Source of the DNA: Tenodera sinensis
Lineage: Eukaryota; Arthropoda; Insecta; Mantodea; Mantidae
Direction of reading: 5' to 3'
Assembly (NCBI GenBank): GCA_030765045.1
Contig: CM060964.1
Span: forward strand, 319,669,013-319,733,012
DNA: 64,000 nt
The position numbers and the translations under genes were made by a program. A model generated the notes under the pieces. That model was not told where the DNA came from and did not search any database. It was given only the letters and a program-made list of their open reading frames with translations. Shown one piece after another: positions 1 to 11,717 of the stretch (positions are counted from its first letter, which is position 1; every line of letters begins with the position of its first letter).

Positions 1-897
1 TTGCATTGAACAAATTAACTTGAGTAAAACTTGTTGAATAAAAGTGTTTGTGTTTGTTAAGATGGTATATACCCATTGTTACTGAACCACCTTCAGTAGC
101 AGTAGTCACTGGCTATCTGATAAAATCATGGATTCTTCATGTGTCCAAGGGAAAATTTTCTGACTACAATTTTAATTAGAAGGACCAAAAATATTTGATC
201 ACTGTAATGTTAATAACCAGTTCCAGTAACTGGCATTCTTACTTTAGGTAAGCAAATCCTCCTTTCATTGTTGATTCTTCTATAAAACTGCTATTAGTTC
301 ATTAATGAGCATTGTGCACATACTTTGTTAGCAGTCTAAACATTTATGTTCAATTGTACAATTGTTCTAAATTGTATTTAATATTAACCTGTGTGACATA
401 TGTATTGCATCCTTTTATAGAGTTGACATATGACTCCTAATTTTTGTACTCTTTTGAAGTAAAATAAGATGCTTAGTGAAAGTAGAGACTAAAATACAAA
501 AAAAATATCCTAACCTGGACATGTAAGGTGATTCAAAAGTTGTTGTACATAGCAATTGTATTAGGATTGCATAATGGCATTGCAGAATTTTTAACATGAC
601 GACTATTATGAATAGATGTGTCAATTTGTGTATACCTTACAGCATCTCAAAATGAATTTGAGTACATAAACAATTGATTTCAAGAGATTCAGCACATACA
701 AATCCATTGGAGCCAGGCTGCAGATGTGTGGCAGTCATCCCACAGTTCCACAAGGTCATGCAGTGTTTGGAAAACATTAACATACAGACATTCAGTGTGG
801 AGCAGGGGGTGCTCATGAGTGCATTATTCTTGTTCAGCTACATGTTTAAAATGCTGTTTAACGATCAAATCTACAGAGACAGAATGATGCACTTGTA
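1..897. other. No recognisable feature
   Basis: AT-rich unique-looking DNA. Open frames are short, uncoordinated and low in protein character. I see no repeat, RNA gene or splice-supported exon. Confidence 0.5.
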
Positions 898-1060
898 ATT
901 ATGCTCAAATGAGCTCAGGGTTCACTGAACCGAGAATTATTTCACATTTGGCTTATGGAAACACTGGCGAAAATCCTATCCAAGCAATTCATCCCAACTG
1001 AGTTTCAAACTCAGGCTTGCAGATTGAAAGGCAGACCTACTACCCCACATCATGGAGGAT
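898..1060 (-). repeat. Dispersed tRNA-like SINE fragment (family D)
   Basis: The start (ttatgctcaaatgagc, then cagggttcact) recurs at 25372 as ttatgctcaagtgggc plus cagggtcact. On the minus strand the right half looks like a decayed tRNA-type head. Two diverged copies of about 155 bp support a dispersed family. The class is an inference, and no TSD was found. Confidence 0.4.
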
Positions 1061-1408
1061 GGCCATCTCTGCATTCATGTTGCCATTGATTGAAGATGGG
1101 ACCAATGATCCTGGTGTACTTATTAATACTGTTTAAACACATTACAGTTTGGAGTGGTGAATTATTTGAGGATTTCTGTTGCTTCAATTTGACTACTGAC
1201 GTAATCTTTAATGTAAACTCTGACCTCATTGGCAAACATTATGCCACAGATGAAGTCAGGATAGTCATGTAGTGACTTCTGCACCCATTCACACATATCT
1301 GTACCGACACAGAGGTCTTTAAGGCACATTCTTGTGAATAGAAGGTTATTTTTTCACAGATTTTTCTTAGTCCTCATAATTGACAAATACCTGAGGGACA
1401 CCCTAAAC

Positions 1409-1743
1409 TTAGACCTGGAATGAATGTTCCCTTCCCAAATTTCCTTCATGTATAATCAATGTCCACTGCCAGTGGTGCAGTAAAAAAGGCTGTTGGCTAC
1501 TACACATGTACAAAGAAAAATGTGTATTGCCCTTGCTGGTGTATGGAAAAGCTGCCACTGTTCTGCTAGACCAATCTCTGTCACAGCAGTTGCTTTTCTG
1601 TAGATTCTTAGATAAAGCTGTCAGCACTACTGATACTGCATTTCTTTGCATATGGTCTGCCACAGTTTCTCTGAATTTCTTGATAATCTTTGCTCTGGTA
1701 TCATAAGTAATCATTTTGTCAGCATGTTCTGATGTTCCACTAC
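1409..1743 (-). CDS. Candidate host exon, unidentified
   Basis: A minus-strand frame runs up to 1743 and is directly preceded on that strand by a pyrimidine-rich tract ending in AG (ttcttttgttttag), a plausible 3' splice site. It encodes about 110 residues with ordinary amino-acid composition (for example TYDTRAKIIKKFRETVADH). A GT follows near 1409, but the donor context is poor and the frame stops there. I do not recognise the product. It could be chance. Confidence 0.2.
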
Positions 1744-2216
1744 CTAAAACAAAAGAACAATTTGCCATGTGTTGCAGCTTTTGAGTCATCCTATTTAGCT
1801 CAAGAGATAGCATTTCTGTTGCATTCCCAGGGGTTAGGGGCTTTTTAAACCCTGTTTTGCATTTACAAATAAACTTCCATTGAATTATGAAAAATGTATT
1901 GAAAGCTGTCAGAGTAAGGCAGATATATAACTGCATTTAAATATAAGTTTTATTAATCTGTACTCTGGGGCTTATGCTCACTACTACATTTGCACTTTCC
2001 AGATGTTAGGTAGTATGGAAAATAACACTCACTAAAGAATACTTTCCATCATTTGTCTGGCACCAACCAGGACCTACAGGTTAAGAAACTTGCATGCTGA
2101 TCACTAAGCCACAGAAAATTGCTTTAATTTGAGATTTCTGTACCTCATTAATTTTCAGCATGATGCTGAAATGTGCAACTTTTTCTAAATACAGAATAAA
2201 TTAAATAAGAGTATTC
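1744..2216. other. No recognisable feature
   Basis: AT-rich sequence with no coding or repeat signal that I can support. Confidence 0.45.
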
Positions 2217-2720
2217 TTTTAACCCATTGGGATTGACATTTTTTGAGTTTGATATGTCAATTTGGGCTGAGATGTTTTTTTCAGGAGTGTTAAACAAAAA
2301 TCATTATTTTATTTACATTACAATTAAGCTACCTTATTATAAACTTTTCATACTAAAATTCTTTGCACATGTCTTTACACATACTTATTACATTTTAAGT
2401 ACTTAAGTTAGCCAAATTTATACAGAAGGCCTCAAAACACTCCATGCTCAGTAATTTTAATTTCCAGCTGATCCACTATTCTCTGCATTTTCTTCTTCCT
2501 CACACTAGCAATTTCTTCTCCATCACTTTCGGAACTGGATTCACTAGAATTTAAGTTAAAATCTTTGTCGCTCTCACATTACTTTAGAATAACATTTTCA
2601 TAATTTCATCATCTGTCAAACCTTTTGACCAGTCATCTTTGCTTGATATAAATACTTTTATAATGTGAATCAATCAGAAGTTGTTTTCATACACTTATGT
2701 GTTTGAAACACCAATGTTAG
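2217..2720 (-). mobile_element. Possible piggyBac-like element end
   Basis: The left edge reads TTAACCCATTGGGATTGAC, resembling piggyBac-type termini that begin with the TTAA target followed by CCC. Inside, minus-strand frames give an acidic Ser/Asp/Glu-rich stretch (SSESSSESDGEE), as in piggyBac N-termini, but broken by stops. No second terminus was found and no catalytic part is present. Weak call. Confidence 0.22.
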
Positions 2721-2878
2721 TGATACAAAATGCACAGAGAATCAATTAAAGTGTAACAAATGAACGTAAGTTGTCATCTATGTGGCAACAGGAAAATTAT
2801 GGGAAGTCAGACAACAGAATCATTCCGTGCTCCAGCCTAGGTTAAAGTAGATAAGCAGTGTTAAAAGGATAATGTGGT

Positions 2879-3957
2879 GTGTCTATCTTGAAGGAAAGAG
2901 TCAGCCTGGGTGACACAGGCCTTTCTATACCCAAGTTCTTTACCTACCCAGGACACATATTTACTTACAACAAAACAAAATTTGCACAAAAATTACCACA
3001 AGATCTTGACCATAAAGTCACTAGTTTTCACAAGTTTATTTATTGGTATGAGGCAAAAATACAACTTTCCATCATCTCATGTTGGAAATATGGATGAAAC
3101 ACCAATGAACTTTGACATGACAAACAACATAACTGCTCAAGTTAGAAGTACAGGCCATGGAAAGACCAGGTTTACAGTAGTATTAACATTCATGGCAGAT
3201 GGAACAAAGTTAAAAGCCATGGTCGTTTTCGAGAGGAAAAATGGTACTCCTAAACTAAAATTCCTGCCAGAAATTTTTGGACATTTTCATGAAAAGAAGA
3301 TGGACTAGAATGGTGTAAAATTGTGTATGGAAAATGTGTGGCAGAGGCAAACAGGTGCTCTATGAAATCAACACTGTTTGAGAGGTAGAACTGGAACTTA
3401 AAAATTGAATGCCACAACTGGGATTTGAACCACAGACCTTCCACTTACCAACACTGTTTGTTGGTGTGGGATATGTTCCCAGTCACATAACTGAGAACAC
3501 TAAAAATTGCTTAGCATTAAACAATATTAAAATTGCTGTTTAACTTTGGGGTGGTTTAACTTTGATGCTACAATCTTTAGACATCTCATCAAATAAACTA
3601 TTCAAAGATCCTAATTGTGAACAATGGAATAACTGGAAGATTAGTGATGAAAAGTCGTATACAAGAGGTAGGCTTAATCACTTGATGTGCTTTTGTGATT
3701 TTGTAATCAAATCATGGGAAAAGTGAAAGTGGAAACAGTGATTTAATCTGTTAAAAAGTGTGAGATTTCTAATGCTGTGTATGGCACTGAGGGCAATTTG
3801 TTATGGGATACTGATGGCAAAGTAGAAATCGACCTATTAGGTACAGAATGGGACCCACATAATGTTATTAACAAGGAAAGAGAGGACGTACTTGAGGAGC
3901 TGTTAGCCTTAGATGACGAATGCGAGAATTTTGCAGGATTTTAAACACATTGATGAG
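2879..3957 (+). pseudogene. pogo/Tigger-like DDE transposase remnant
   Basis: The forward frame from 2910 includes NMDETPMNFDM followed by a stretch ending in TGHGKTRFTVVLTFMADGTK. This is the first catalytic block of the DDE_1 family (pogo/Tigger/CENP-B-like), in which the D of MDE is catalytic. A second readable segment at 3595-3945 (LFKDPNCEQWNNWKI, then ending DDECENFAGF and a stop) resembles the C-terminal end of the same family. Frameshifts, stops and a 68-bp insertion (3381-3448) separate the two. The N-terminal DNA-binding domain is missing. The element is dead; a related HTH fragment lies at 23400-23590. Confidence 0.7.
3381..3448 (-). repeat. 68-bp antisense SINE arm with TSD
   Basis: A 68-bp insert in the pogo remnant, flanked by the 12-bp duplication caacactgtttg (3369-3380 and 3449-3460). 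It is the reverse complement of the head/body junction of the SINEs at 7765-7995 and 61804-62354, including a B-box complement (GGATTTGAACC). It begins at the same agaggtagaac boundary as the inverted arm of those SINEs. Confidence 0.7.
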
Positions 3958-6011
3958 TGATTTGTTTTATTTTATAATGGTTTTAATTTATATAAATTTC
4001 AATTTAATTCTTTTGTATCTGTCCTATTAGATGATCCCAGATTTTAGGAGCCATATTTTGCAATCCAGGTATCATCTTATCTGCCGTATAGGGTACTTCC
4101 TATGTTACGCATAGTAATTAGGGGAAGTGTCGTATTCCATCCAAAAATCTGATAATGAAGATTTCACTGGAAATACATGTTTTGAGACTCCCTGAATAAA
4201 AAAAAAGCATTTTTAGAAAAAAATGTCTGTGTGCAAACTCAAAAACAAGAAGTTAGTTAAATATCAAACTTGGTCTACAAATATGATAAATATTTTAGAG
4301 GCTATGAGCCTCACTTATCTTAGTATTTGCTGAGGGTTCTTGACTTTCTCAAAGATGGTTCAAACGGTTTTGATTAAAATATTTGTGTGGCAAATGAAAT
4401 ATACATCTTGAATATTCTGGGAATGTCCTCAAAAGTCCTCTTCATTCTGAATGGCTCTTGCATAACTGGTAAACCATAAAAGATAGATAAAATCTTACTT
4501 CATATAAAAATGTAGATCTCGTTAAAACACACAGTTTGTCAAAAGCTATTTTTTGTGGAGTGAACCATTTCTGAGATATTTCTTGTTATTTATTTGAGTT
4601 TTCCAATACTTTTGTTGTTCTAAAATAGAAACACATGCATTCTTTTTTTTTTTTTGCCACACAAGGAGAATAGAATACCAAAGTCATCACATAGCAACTA
4701 GCTCTTAAAATTAGACTGTCACTTAAAGTCTACTATATTCCCCTTGCACCTACAACAAAAAAAATAGCAGTAAGATAATTTGTGCAAGTGATTGTCTCAA
4801 ATAAACATGAAGTAGATAGAACAGGGCTGGGGGACTGCTAATCTCTGAGCACTGCCTGCTTATGGCCTTGTACTAATAACTGTAGGTTTAACAACTGAAA
4901 AAAAATTACTCATACTGTGCTGCAAGTCGCCCAGGCCTGAAAAAGAGGAATAAGAATTTGCAAGAATAGTCTGTACAAGATTAGAGAAAGTCATGTGAGT
5001 GCAAAATATCGGATTTTTTTAAGCAATATACCCATGATTATTAGTATCATTTGATCATTACTCATTGGAGTAGTGATGAGCTCATTAAATGCCTGAAAGG
5101 CATTCTCATGTAATTATCAGTGGTATAAAGGAATAGGAACACAAAACATTTTTTCTTATTAGCCAAGAGTACAGCACATTCAATACATTTTTCAAATCAT
5201 AATTTATGAACAAGCATAAACATTAAAAGAAAACAGTATTTTTTATGTTAGATATTCATTAGCACTCTTCTGTTACAAGTATTAAATACTGGTTGTGATA
5301 TTTAACATAGTTACCAGATAATTATTATCAGTTAATAGATTTGACTGACTAGATTGGCCTAAGCTAAGCTTAGCTTTACCTGTGCATTTTAAAATTTTAG
5401 AGGCTTTTTTTCTTATGAGCTACCTATATTCTGCAGATAAATTTGTAATGCCATAATTGAATCCTCCCCAGTGCTCAAGAATGAACTTATGTTGTTTGTA
5501 TTTTAAAGATTCTTGATTTATGTTAGCACTGATATGTATTCATATATATATATATTAACATTACATATGTTATATTTCTTGTTATACATTATGTGCATAC
5601 CAGTGAAAGAATGTATTTTGTTGTGTAATATAGAGTTAAGTTCCATAGAAAGTCCTTTGTGAGTGTGTGTGCAATGAATTGAAGTAAATTTAGTATTCAA
5701 GCCAGCTTGCTTCCCAGATCGAATATTCTTGAGTTTCTTACAAGATGGCACAATTTCACTTTGTCTTACATAATTGAATATACAAAGTATATAAACTTGT
5801 ACTCTCATTAATATAACTGCTGTGCTAGATTTGGACAAGAGTGGTCCCATAGCAAGTAGTGGGTAAGAGCTGACCTAAGGTGAGAAGTTACTTCAATTTT
5901 GACAAGAAACATTTTTTTCCTTTGTTATTAAGATTAGAAATACAAATAAGAATATATACTTCAAAATTTTATGTGAGCAATATTTAACTCCTAATGAGCA
6001 TTTTACATATA
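3958..6011. other. AT-rich non-coding; diverged dispersed repeat inside
   Basis: No gene seen. Part of 4240-4560 is related to 35440-35550 and 63105-63195 (shared words such as aatgtagatctc, then attaaa), and in inverse orientation to about 36240. This suggests an old unclassified repeat. Also holds a T-run near 4640 and a TA run near 5545. Confidence 0.4.
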
Positions 6012-6013
6012 TA

Positions 6014-7023
6014 CAGTCCGTCTGGTCTAAGTTGGAACATGACCTGCTTAGCGCTACCCCTCCCTGTGATAGGGGAGGGATAACAACACATCGCCGCGGC
6101 TATCCGCGACTGCCTAGTCTGCGTCCGTTGGTGACGAGTGTACAGGCTGCTTATGTACATATAGCCCTTAATATTGAGAGTGAAATATGGAAATGCTGGT
6201 GATGCGTTTAATCCTGCCCATTGTGTTGACAATCGTATTGTTCCAAGCTGGTGTTGGAAGAAAGGGGAAACCTCTTCAATCTGATGCACGGGAAGTTGTA
6301 TGTTTGGTACATAAGTGTTTTGCTGATGAACTAGAGGCGTTGGGTAAACCAACAATATCCGTGACACAGCTCATGGAAGGAACCGCCGCAGCTACTGGTG
6401 TATCTCGCACTTCAATATACAGAATTTTGCAAGAAAAGAAGAAAGCAGACGAAAATGGGACCGCTGTTAGAATACCAGGAAGGAAACGACCAAACAGACA
6501 ACCAACAAGCACAGCAGCCGATTCATTTATAAAGACGGCTATTCGTAGTACAATTTATAGGTTGTACACATCGCATTTCTTGCCCGAAAAATGGAAAGCT
6601 GTCTGTGAGCATGTGAAGCGCGTAGAAGAAATGTACTGGGGAAAAGGACGAATTATTGGACAACATATTGGACAGTTTCAACATAAATTTAGAAGACAGT
6701 TACTCTGAATCGGAAGATGCGTGTGAAGGCTGCGGATGTGATCCAGCATCCGATATCCATGAAGCCGAAGATCTTACCAGCTTACCGGGACCCTCCAAGG
6801 AAACCTTCTTGGACAGGATCTCTACACTGACGCTATCTAACAGCAGTTATTAAAGCGCTGCTCTCTGATAGCTGCGCTATAGTCAGGCAGTCAATCGCAC
6901 CGTTGCATGTTGCATGGAACCGATGCGAAATGGGATTAGGCAGTCATGGAGTACCCACAAAAGCGCGGGCAGTAGTGCGTTCTCTCTCTAATTCCCATGT
7001 TTCAACATAAACCAAACGAACTG
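6014..7023 (+). mobile_element. Internally deleted Tc1/IS630-like transposon
   Basis: A 1,010-bp element with terminal inverted repeats of about 30 bp (left CAGTCCGTCTGGTCTAAGTT; right, reversed, CAGTTCGTTTGGTTTATGTT) flanked by TA on both sides (6012-6013 and 7024-7025). The interior is GC-richer than the flanks. It encodes an N-terminal HTH region joined to a transposase C-terminal tail, with the catalytic core missing, so it is a non-autonomous deletion derivative. Confidence 0.75.
6187..6708 (+). pseudogene. Core-deleted transposase ORF
   Basis: Open frame of 173 codons. Residues about 30-80 form a helix-turn-helix-like segment (ISVTQLMEGTAAATGVSRTS), followed by a basic hook containing GRKRPNRQP and a second segment resembling the paired second HTH (FIKTAIRSTIYRLYTS). 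It then jumps to text typical of the family's C-terminal end (WKAVCEHVKRVEEMYWGKGR). The tail continues in another frame at 6656-6853, where Ser/Glu/Asp-rich coding ends at a stop. The DDE/D core between these parts is missing, so the protein could not catalyse transposition. It might still bind termini, which is only inference. Confidence 0.6.
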
Positions 7024-7094
7024 TAGGTGTTTATCTGCAGCCACACCCCATTTTGCAAACATTTAGAAACTTTACCATAACTTCTATACTAGTG

Positions 7095-7315
7095 GTCACA
7101 GATTTCTGAACTAAGTCTTCTTTGGAAAAGAAATTTCCAAGCTTTCTTTTGACTGTTTGTACCACTGCCAATGCTCCACCTTTGCTCATGTCTTGTAGCA
7201 AACAGCATACAGTTGTATGAAGCACCAAGCTGAATAACAAATGTGCAGACTTTAGCACCATTTTTATCGGTTCACGTTTTTTCATATTCTGCTGCAGTTC
7301 ATCTAAGAGTTATTC
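7095..7315 (-). CDS. Candidate host exon, unidentified
   Basis: The minus-strand frame gives about 73 residues of natural-looking sequence (KREPIKMVLKSAHLLFSLVL, later GGALAVVQTVKRKLGNFFS), mostly helical and hydrophobic. It is bounded by a possible acceptor (ataactcttag) near 7315 and a possible donor (ATG then GTAAAGTT) near 7095. The Tc1-like element ends at 7023, just beyond it. I do not recognise a family. It could belong with the candidate at 12113-12380 on the same strand. Confidence 0.28.
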
Positions 7316-7325
7316 ATCCTAAATT

Positions 7326-7752
7326 GGTGAAAACATTTTTATGCATTAATTAGAAATGTGTTATTAAAAATAAGAAGGGATTTTATGTGAGAGTTATACA
7401 ACTTTGAAAAAAATTAATTTTTGCCAAAAGTTTAGACCAAAATTCTTGAAAATTTATAAAAAAATTATATCTTGATATGCATTGACATGACATAAATAAC
7501 AGGCATTATTAGAGATAAAGGTTGTAAAAATAGCTTTGAAAATTTCATTTAGATAACTATACCTTTTTTATAAAATTTAATGTTATCAAGATGAGCAGTT
7601 CCTTCTCACCTTAACTGTCTTTAAGTGTTTTATATAATGTACCCTGTGGACAAGAAAAATTGAGTCACATCTTTAATGCTAAATTCATCTTAAGTCTTAC
7701 ACAGCATAGCACCTTGATTGATCATATCAGTTAGTAATTTAAGATTTGAAAC
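7326..7752. other. No recognisable feature
   Basis: Very AT-rich DNA with no coding or repeat structure seen. Confidence 0.45.
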
Positions 7753-7764
7753 TTCTGACAACTT

Positions 7765-7995
7765 TTGAGAGGTAGAACTGGAACTTAAAAGTTCAGTGCC
7801 ACAGCTGGGACTTGTGGCAAATTGTCACAGTAACTCAATGGTTAGAGCAGCCGCCTGGTAAGTGGAAGGTCTGTGGTTCAAGTCCCAGCTGTGGTATTGA
7901 ATTTTTAAGTTCCAGTTCTACCTCTCAAACGTTGCCCACACGCAGCTTGTGTGTTTAAAAACACCAACAGTAAGTTTGTTGGCATAAATAAATAA
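7765..7995 (+). repeat. Self-complementary tRNA-derived SINE (family C)
   Basis: Flanked by the 12-bp TSD ttctgacaactt (7753-7764 and 7996-8007). From about 7820 the plus strand reads a tRNA-like head with an A-box-like segment (CAATGGTTAGAGCAG) and a B-box (GGTTCAAGTCC), then a short body and a 3' tail of ATAA repeats. The first ~50 bp (7767-7816) are the reverse complement of 7882-7930, so an antisense copy of the body precedes the head. The transcript would fold into a long hairpin with the tRNA head in the loop. The same layout occurs at 61804-62354. Confidence 0.75.
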
Positions 7996-8007
7996 TTCTG
8001 ACAACTT

Positions 8008-9022
8008 GTTGCTGCTGCTACACAATTGCGATCTGTGTATCGCAGATGGTATAAACAAGGCCATACAGGACTTTGATGAATTTGGCGTTCCAGACGTGAC
8101 TTTTTTTTTCCATGGGTGTACATAGCCATTTGGACTTGTAGCTTTTGCAGCATTACATTATTTTAAGATAACCTCAAATCTTTGCTTGTGTGGGACGCTT
8201 AGGCCATTGAGAAATTAGGTTATCCTTTGGACGGTTAAATTTGTTGTTTTCCTCCCTAAATTCCTAAGAAAGGCTGGCATTTCTGTGTTTTTAATAATAA
8301 AATGGTGAACAGAGGCACCTAGAAGCACTTACTTGTGTAATAAAACAAAATGCTCTTGTTTGGCTCCTCCAATGACCAGGGAGCAGTGTTTCTACACTTC
8401 CTTCCCTCTTATGCATTATTTCAGGATTGTTCTTGTCCATGGTTGTTTATGAATGTTTCCAACAATGAAGTAGTTCTTCAGATTTGAAGATGCAGTATAC
8501 TGAGGGAGGCAAAGGACCAAAAGTAGCTGTGAAAGCCAGTAGTAGTAAGAAAATGATCCGGTACAGTTGCAGATCAATGTAATTGTGCTATTTGGTAATT
8601 TACAATAAAGGATATTTTTTATATTAGTATACCAGATGAGTCAGCCACCCATCAAATAGCATGTCCAGTTTTGCACTTTCTAAGATGTATTGCTTGACAT
8701 TCTTAGACGAATGCTCAAAATTCAGAGAAACAGTGGTTTAAGGGACAGAACGTACTTCTCGCTAAATTGCACCCCAAAAACATACAACTCGTTTACTGAG
8801 AGCAAATTCTGAGTGAATTGAAGTATACATAGCATTGGACCTAGCATATAAGTACACTAACAACATCAGCCAAAAAGAAAATGGTGGATTTTTGTACTTA
8901 TAGCCAAGGTTTGCTGTAACAAATTAGGGGTATGCCTCATCCACCATGGACCTATATAGTCATGATGCACATATGAGAGCAAATCCTAAAGTAACTTGCA
9001 CTTTCAAGTTATGGCCATTGAT
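8008..9022. other. No recognisable feature
   Basis: No gene, RNA or clear repeat. Short frames are broken and compositionally random. Confidence 0.45.
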
Positions 9023-10342
9023 GAAGGTTGTTCCGAAAGTAATGCCTCCTATTTTTATTCATGGAAACTACAGGAGATACGTAAATCACATCAGCACAGT
9101 TAAATAGAGCAATATTCCAGCTACAGATTATCATTTTTCCACATAGTCACCACCATTCATTATGCACTTTTGCCAACAATGAACCAGAGCCTGCATACCA
9201 TGCTTGTAAAAATCTGAACCAGCTGAGGCTAACCACTTTCTTACAGCTTTGACAACAGCATGTGAGTCTTGAAAATGTTCGTCAGGTAGTCCACCTTTCA
9301 GAGGCCCAAAGAGATAAAAGTCTGAAGCGCTAAATCTGGACTGTACGGTGGATGTGGTAAGACAGTCCAGCCAAACTTTGCAATCAATTAAGTGGTCGCA
9401 AACCTGGTGTGGGGCCTGGCATTATCATGTTGCAGGTGAAAGTTGGTCTTCTTCTCTGGCCTTACCCTGGAAATTCCAGCTTTCACCTTAGTCAGTGTCG
9501 TCTTGTGGCGTCCTGAATTGACAGTTGCTCCAGGACATCCAAAAGAACCACACCTTGGCCATCCCAGAAGACTATACACATCACTTTGCCTGCAGATGGC
9601 TGTGTTTTGAATCTCTTCTTTGTCAGAGAATTTGCATGTCGCCATTCCATGGACTGTCTTTTGGATTCTGGCTCATAGTGGTGACACCATGTCTCATCTC
9701 CGGTGACAATGCTATTCAGAAAATTGTCACATTTAGCTTCATATTGGTCCAGAAGGTCCTGACAAATTTCCATTCAATGATTTTTTTGTTCTTCTGTAAG
9801 CATCCGCAGGACCCATCTTGCACAGACTTTGCGATAACCAAGATGTTCCAACATTGTTTCCAAGGTATTACAGCTGACATTCAGGTTTGCACACAATTCT
9901 GTAGTCGTTATCCGCCGATCAGCACAGATGAGTTGATCAAGACGCTCTTCATTGTGAGGGGTGACAGCTGTGCAGGATCGACCAGGTCGTGGCTTGTCAT
10001 GCACACCCTTTTCGCCACCTCTAAAATGCTGTACTCATCGCCTCACATTGCTCACATCTATTCTTTTGTCTCTATACACCTTTAGCAAGCGTCGATGGAT
10101 TTTAGTTGGCGCAATTTCTTCTGCAGTGAAAAATTTAATCACACATCCCTGTTCTATGCGCAAGTCTAAATCAGACTCTATTTTGAAACACTCCTCTGCT
10201 GATGCCAACTACTGAAGAACAACGGCACCATTTGCAAATGAAAGAGGCAGGTTCAAGCATTACCAGTACACTAACTACATCTGGCTCGGATATCCAAAGT
10301 CAACACAAAAAATAGGAGGCATTAGTTTCGGAACGACCCTTG
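9023..10342 (-). mobile_element. mariner element, near full length
   Basis: About 1.3 kb with inverted termini: left ggttgttccgaaagtaatgc, right (reversed) gggtcgttccgaaactaatg, both continuing into cctcctattttt. Length and terminal layout fit mariner. The right end is followed by ta; the left dinucleotide is ambiguous. It encodes a frameshifted transposase on the minus strand. Confidence 0.8.
9290..10215 (-). pseudogene. mariner transposase, frameshifted
   Basis: Reading down the minus strand, the N-terminal part has HTH-like text, then RPGRSCTAVTPHNEERLDQL, then ARWVLRMLTEEQKNH, where a stop follows. The next frame has the first catalytic block VTGDETWCHHYEPESKRQS with its Asp intact, and a further frame has HDNARPHT, the second Asp. 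A third-Asp block (ASDFYLFGP) is readable near 9300 in a shifted frame. The three blocks are those of the DD34D mariner family. At least two frameshifts and one stop make it inactive. It belongs to a different subfamily from the copy at 47095. Confidence 0.8.
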
Positions 10343-10344
10343 TA

Positions 10345-10985
10345 CTAAACCACATATACATAGGCAACACAGCTATGGCAACACACAGTGTAAGTTCACT
10401 TTTCCACATAGTCCCCAAGAGACTGTAAACATTTGTCAGATCGGGCAACCAACATTTCGATTCTGGATGTGTAGAGATCACCTCCAGTGCTGTGTAATCA
10501 CTTGCTGGATACAGCTGCTTTCACCTCCTCATCGTTTCAGAATTGTCGTCCACCAAGATCCTTTTTCACCTTACTAAACACATAGTAATCCCATGGCGCT
10601 AAGTCTGAACTGTATGGGGAATGTCTTACCTCCCACTTGAATCACTGTAGCAGTTCCGACGTTTGGTGGGCCGTGTTTGGTGTTGTGGTGAAAAATTATA
10701 TGCCCACAATAAAGAGCAGTGATTTCACAATGAATGTCCATGTAACTGAGCTGTTTAGCCCACAGAAATCTGATTGTTGCACACACCTCCAATTTGGAGG
10801 GAATATCCAGTTGGCATGCCATTGAGCCAGGCCTGCTCTGCTCACACAGCATAACGGGATACCACACCACCCTACCTATCGGATGTGTTAGCAGTTACTG
10901 CAGCTTGCTACACATTGGCCACCATCACGACACACAGCGTGCTCTTGTGGCAAGCAAATGCAACTTGCTTTTTTTATTCACTCGT
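10345..10985 (-). mobile_element. Second mariner-like remnant, internally deleted
   Basis: Directly abuts the previous mariner. The minus-strand frame at 10574-10870 reads an N-terminal HTH-like piece (CATIRFLWAKQLSYMDIHCE) and then passes at once to text resembling the HDNARPH block in decayed form (HHNTKHGPPNVGTATVIQ). Further down come QFRLSAMGL and, at 10275-10481, a C-terminal-like piece. The first catalytic block is missing, which implies internal deletion. The termini were not confidently located. Confidence 0.5.
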
Positions 10986-11717
10986 ATTATTAAATAATGG
11001 TTTGTTTAAATTTTGACAAACTACGTCTTGTACATCTGAAATAATAAGCATAATAGCTTTTGCCATTAAGTAATATTAAAATGCTCAGCAAAGGATTAAA
11101 GCTGTCTTGAAAGGTCAAATTACACACGAAAATCCACAAAGTGGCAATGTCCTGGCACAGCATACAAGTTCTACGGTTGAACCCGGAATGTGCTTTCAGT
11201 CAAACCTCCAAATAGCTGAGTAGAATTAGGGTTGTATCCTGTGTGCTAACCCCAAGGACACAGGTTCACTTCTCGACACTGTGCACTTTTTTTTATGCTC
11301 ATCAAAACTTGGAAACCAAATTCAAAATACTCTAATTTTAAAGTCCCTGAAGGATTAGGACATTATAATATAAATTGCTTTTTGGTTGTCTGCATTTTGT
11401 ACTAGAATAGGTATAAATGACTTGTGCTCCAGTGAACTGGCATGATGCAGTGTGTTATTATGAATGCTGACCCCATTCTCCACACATATACTTTAGTACG
11501 ATATTTTGCACCAGTCCTTAATTACGTATTCAATAGATGAGTACATTGGTATGCTTTTGATCCACAGAGAAGCAAGAGGCAATGCACAAGCAACTCAGCA
11601 TCTATACTGGGTGAGATATCCTAATACACAACAATGCCATAGAATGGAAATAAAACAATTATAAATTAAAATAACAGCTTTTAAAATAATAATTGCTCAG
11701 CCAATGTTATTTGTGAA
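10986..11717. other. Mostly unassigned; tRNA-like patch at 11190-11290
   Basis: Contains a decayed tRNA-like patch with tagctgagtagaatta (A-box-like) and caggttcactt (B-box-like), followed by a T-run. This could be an old SINE head. The rest shows nothing I can support. Confidence 0.3.
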
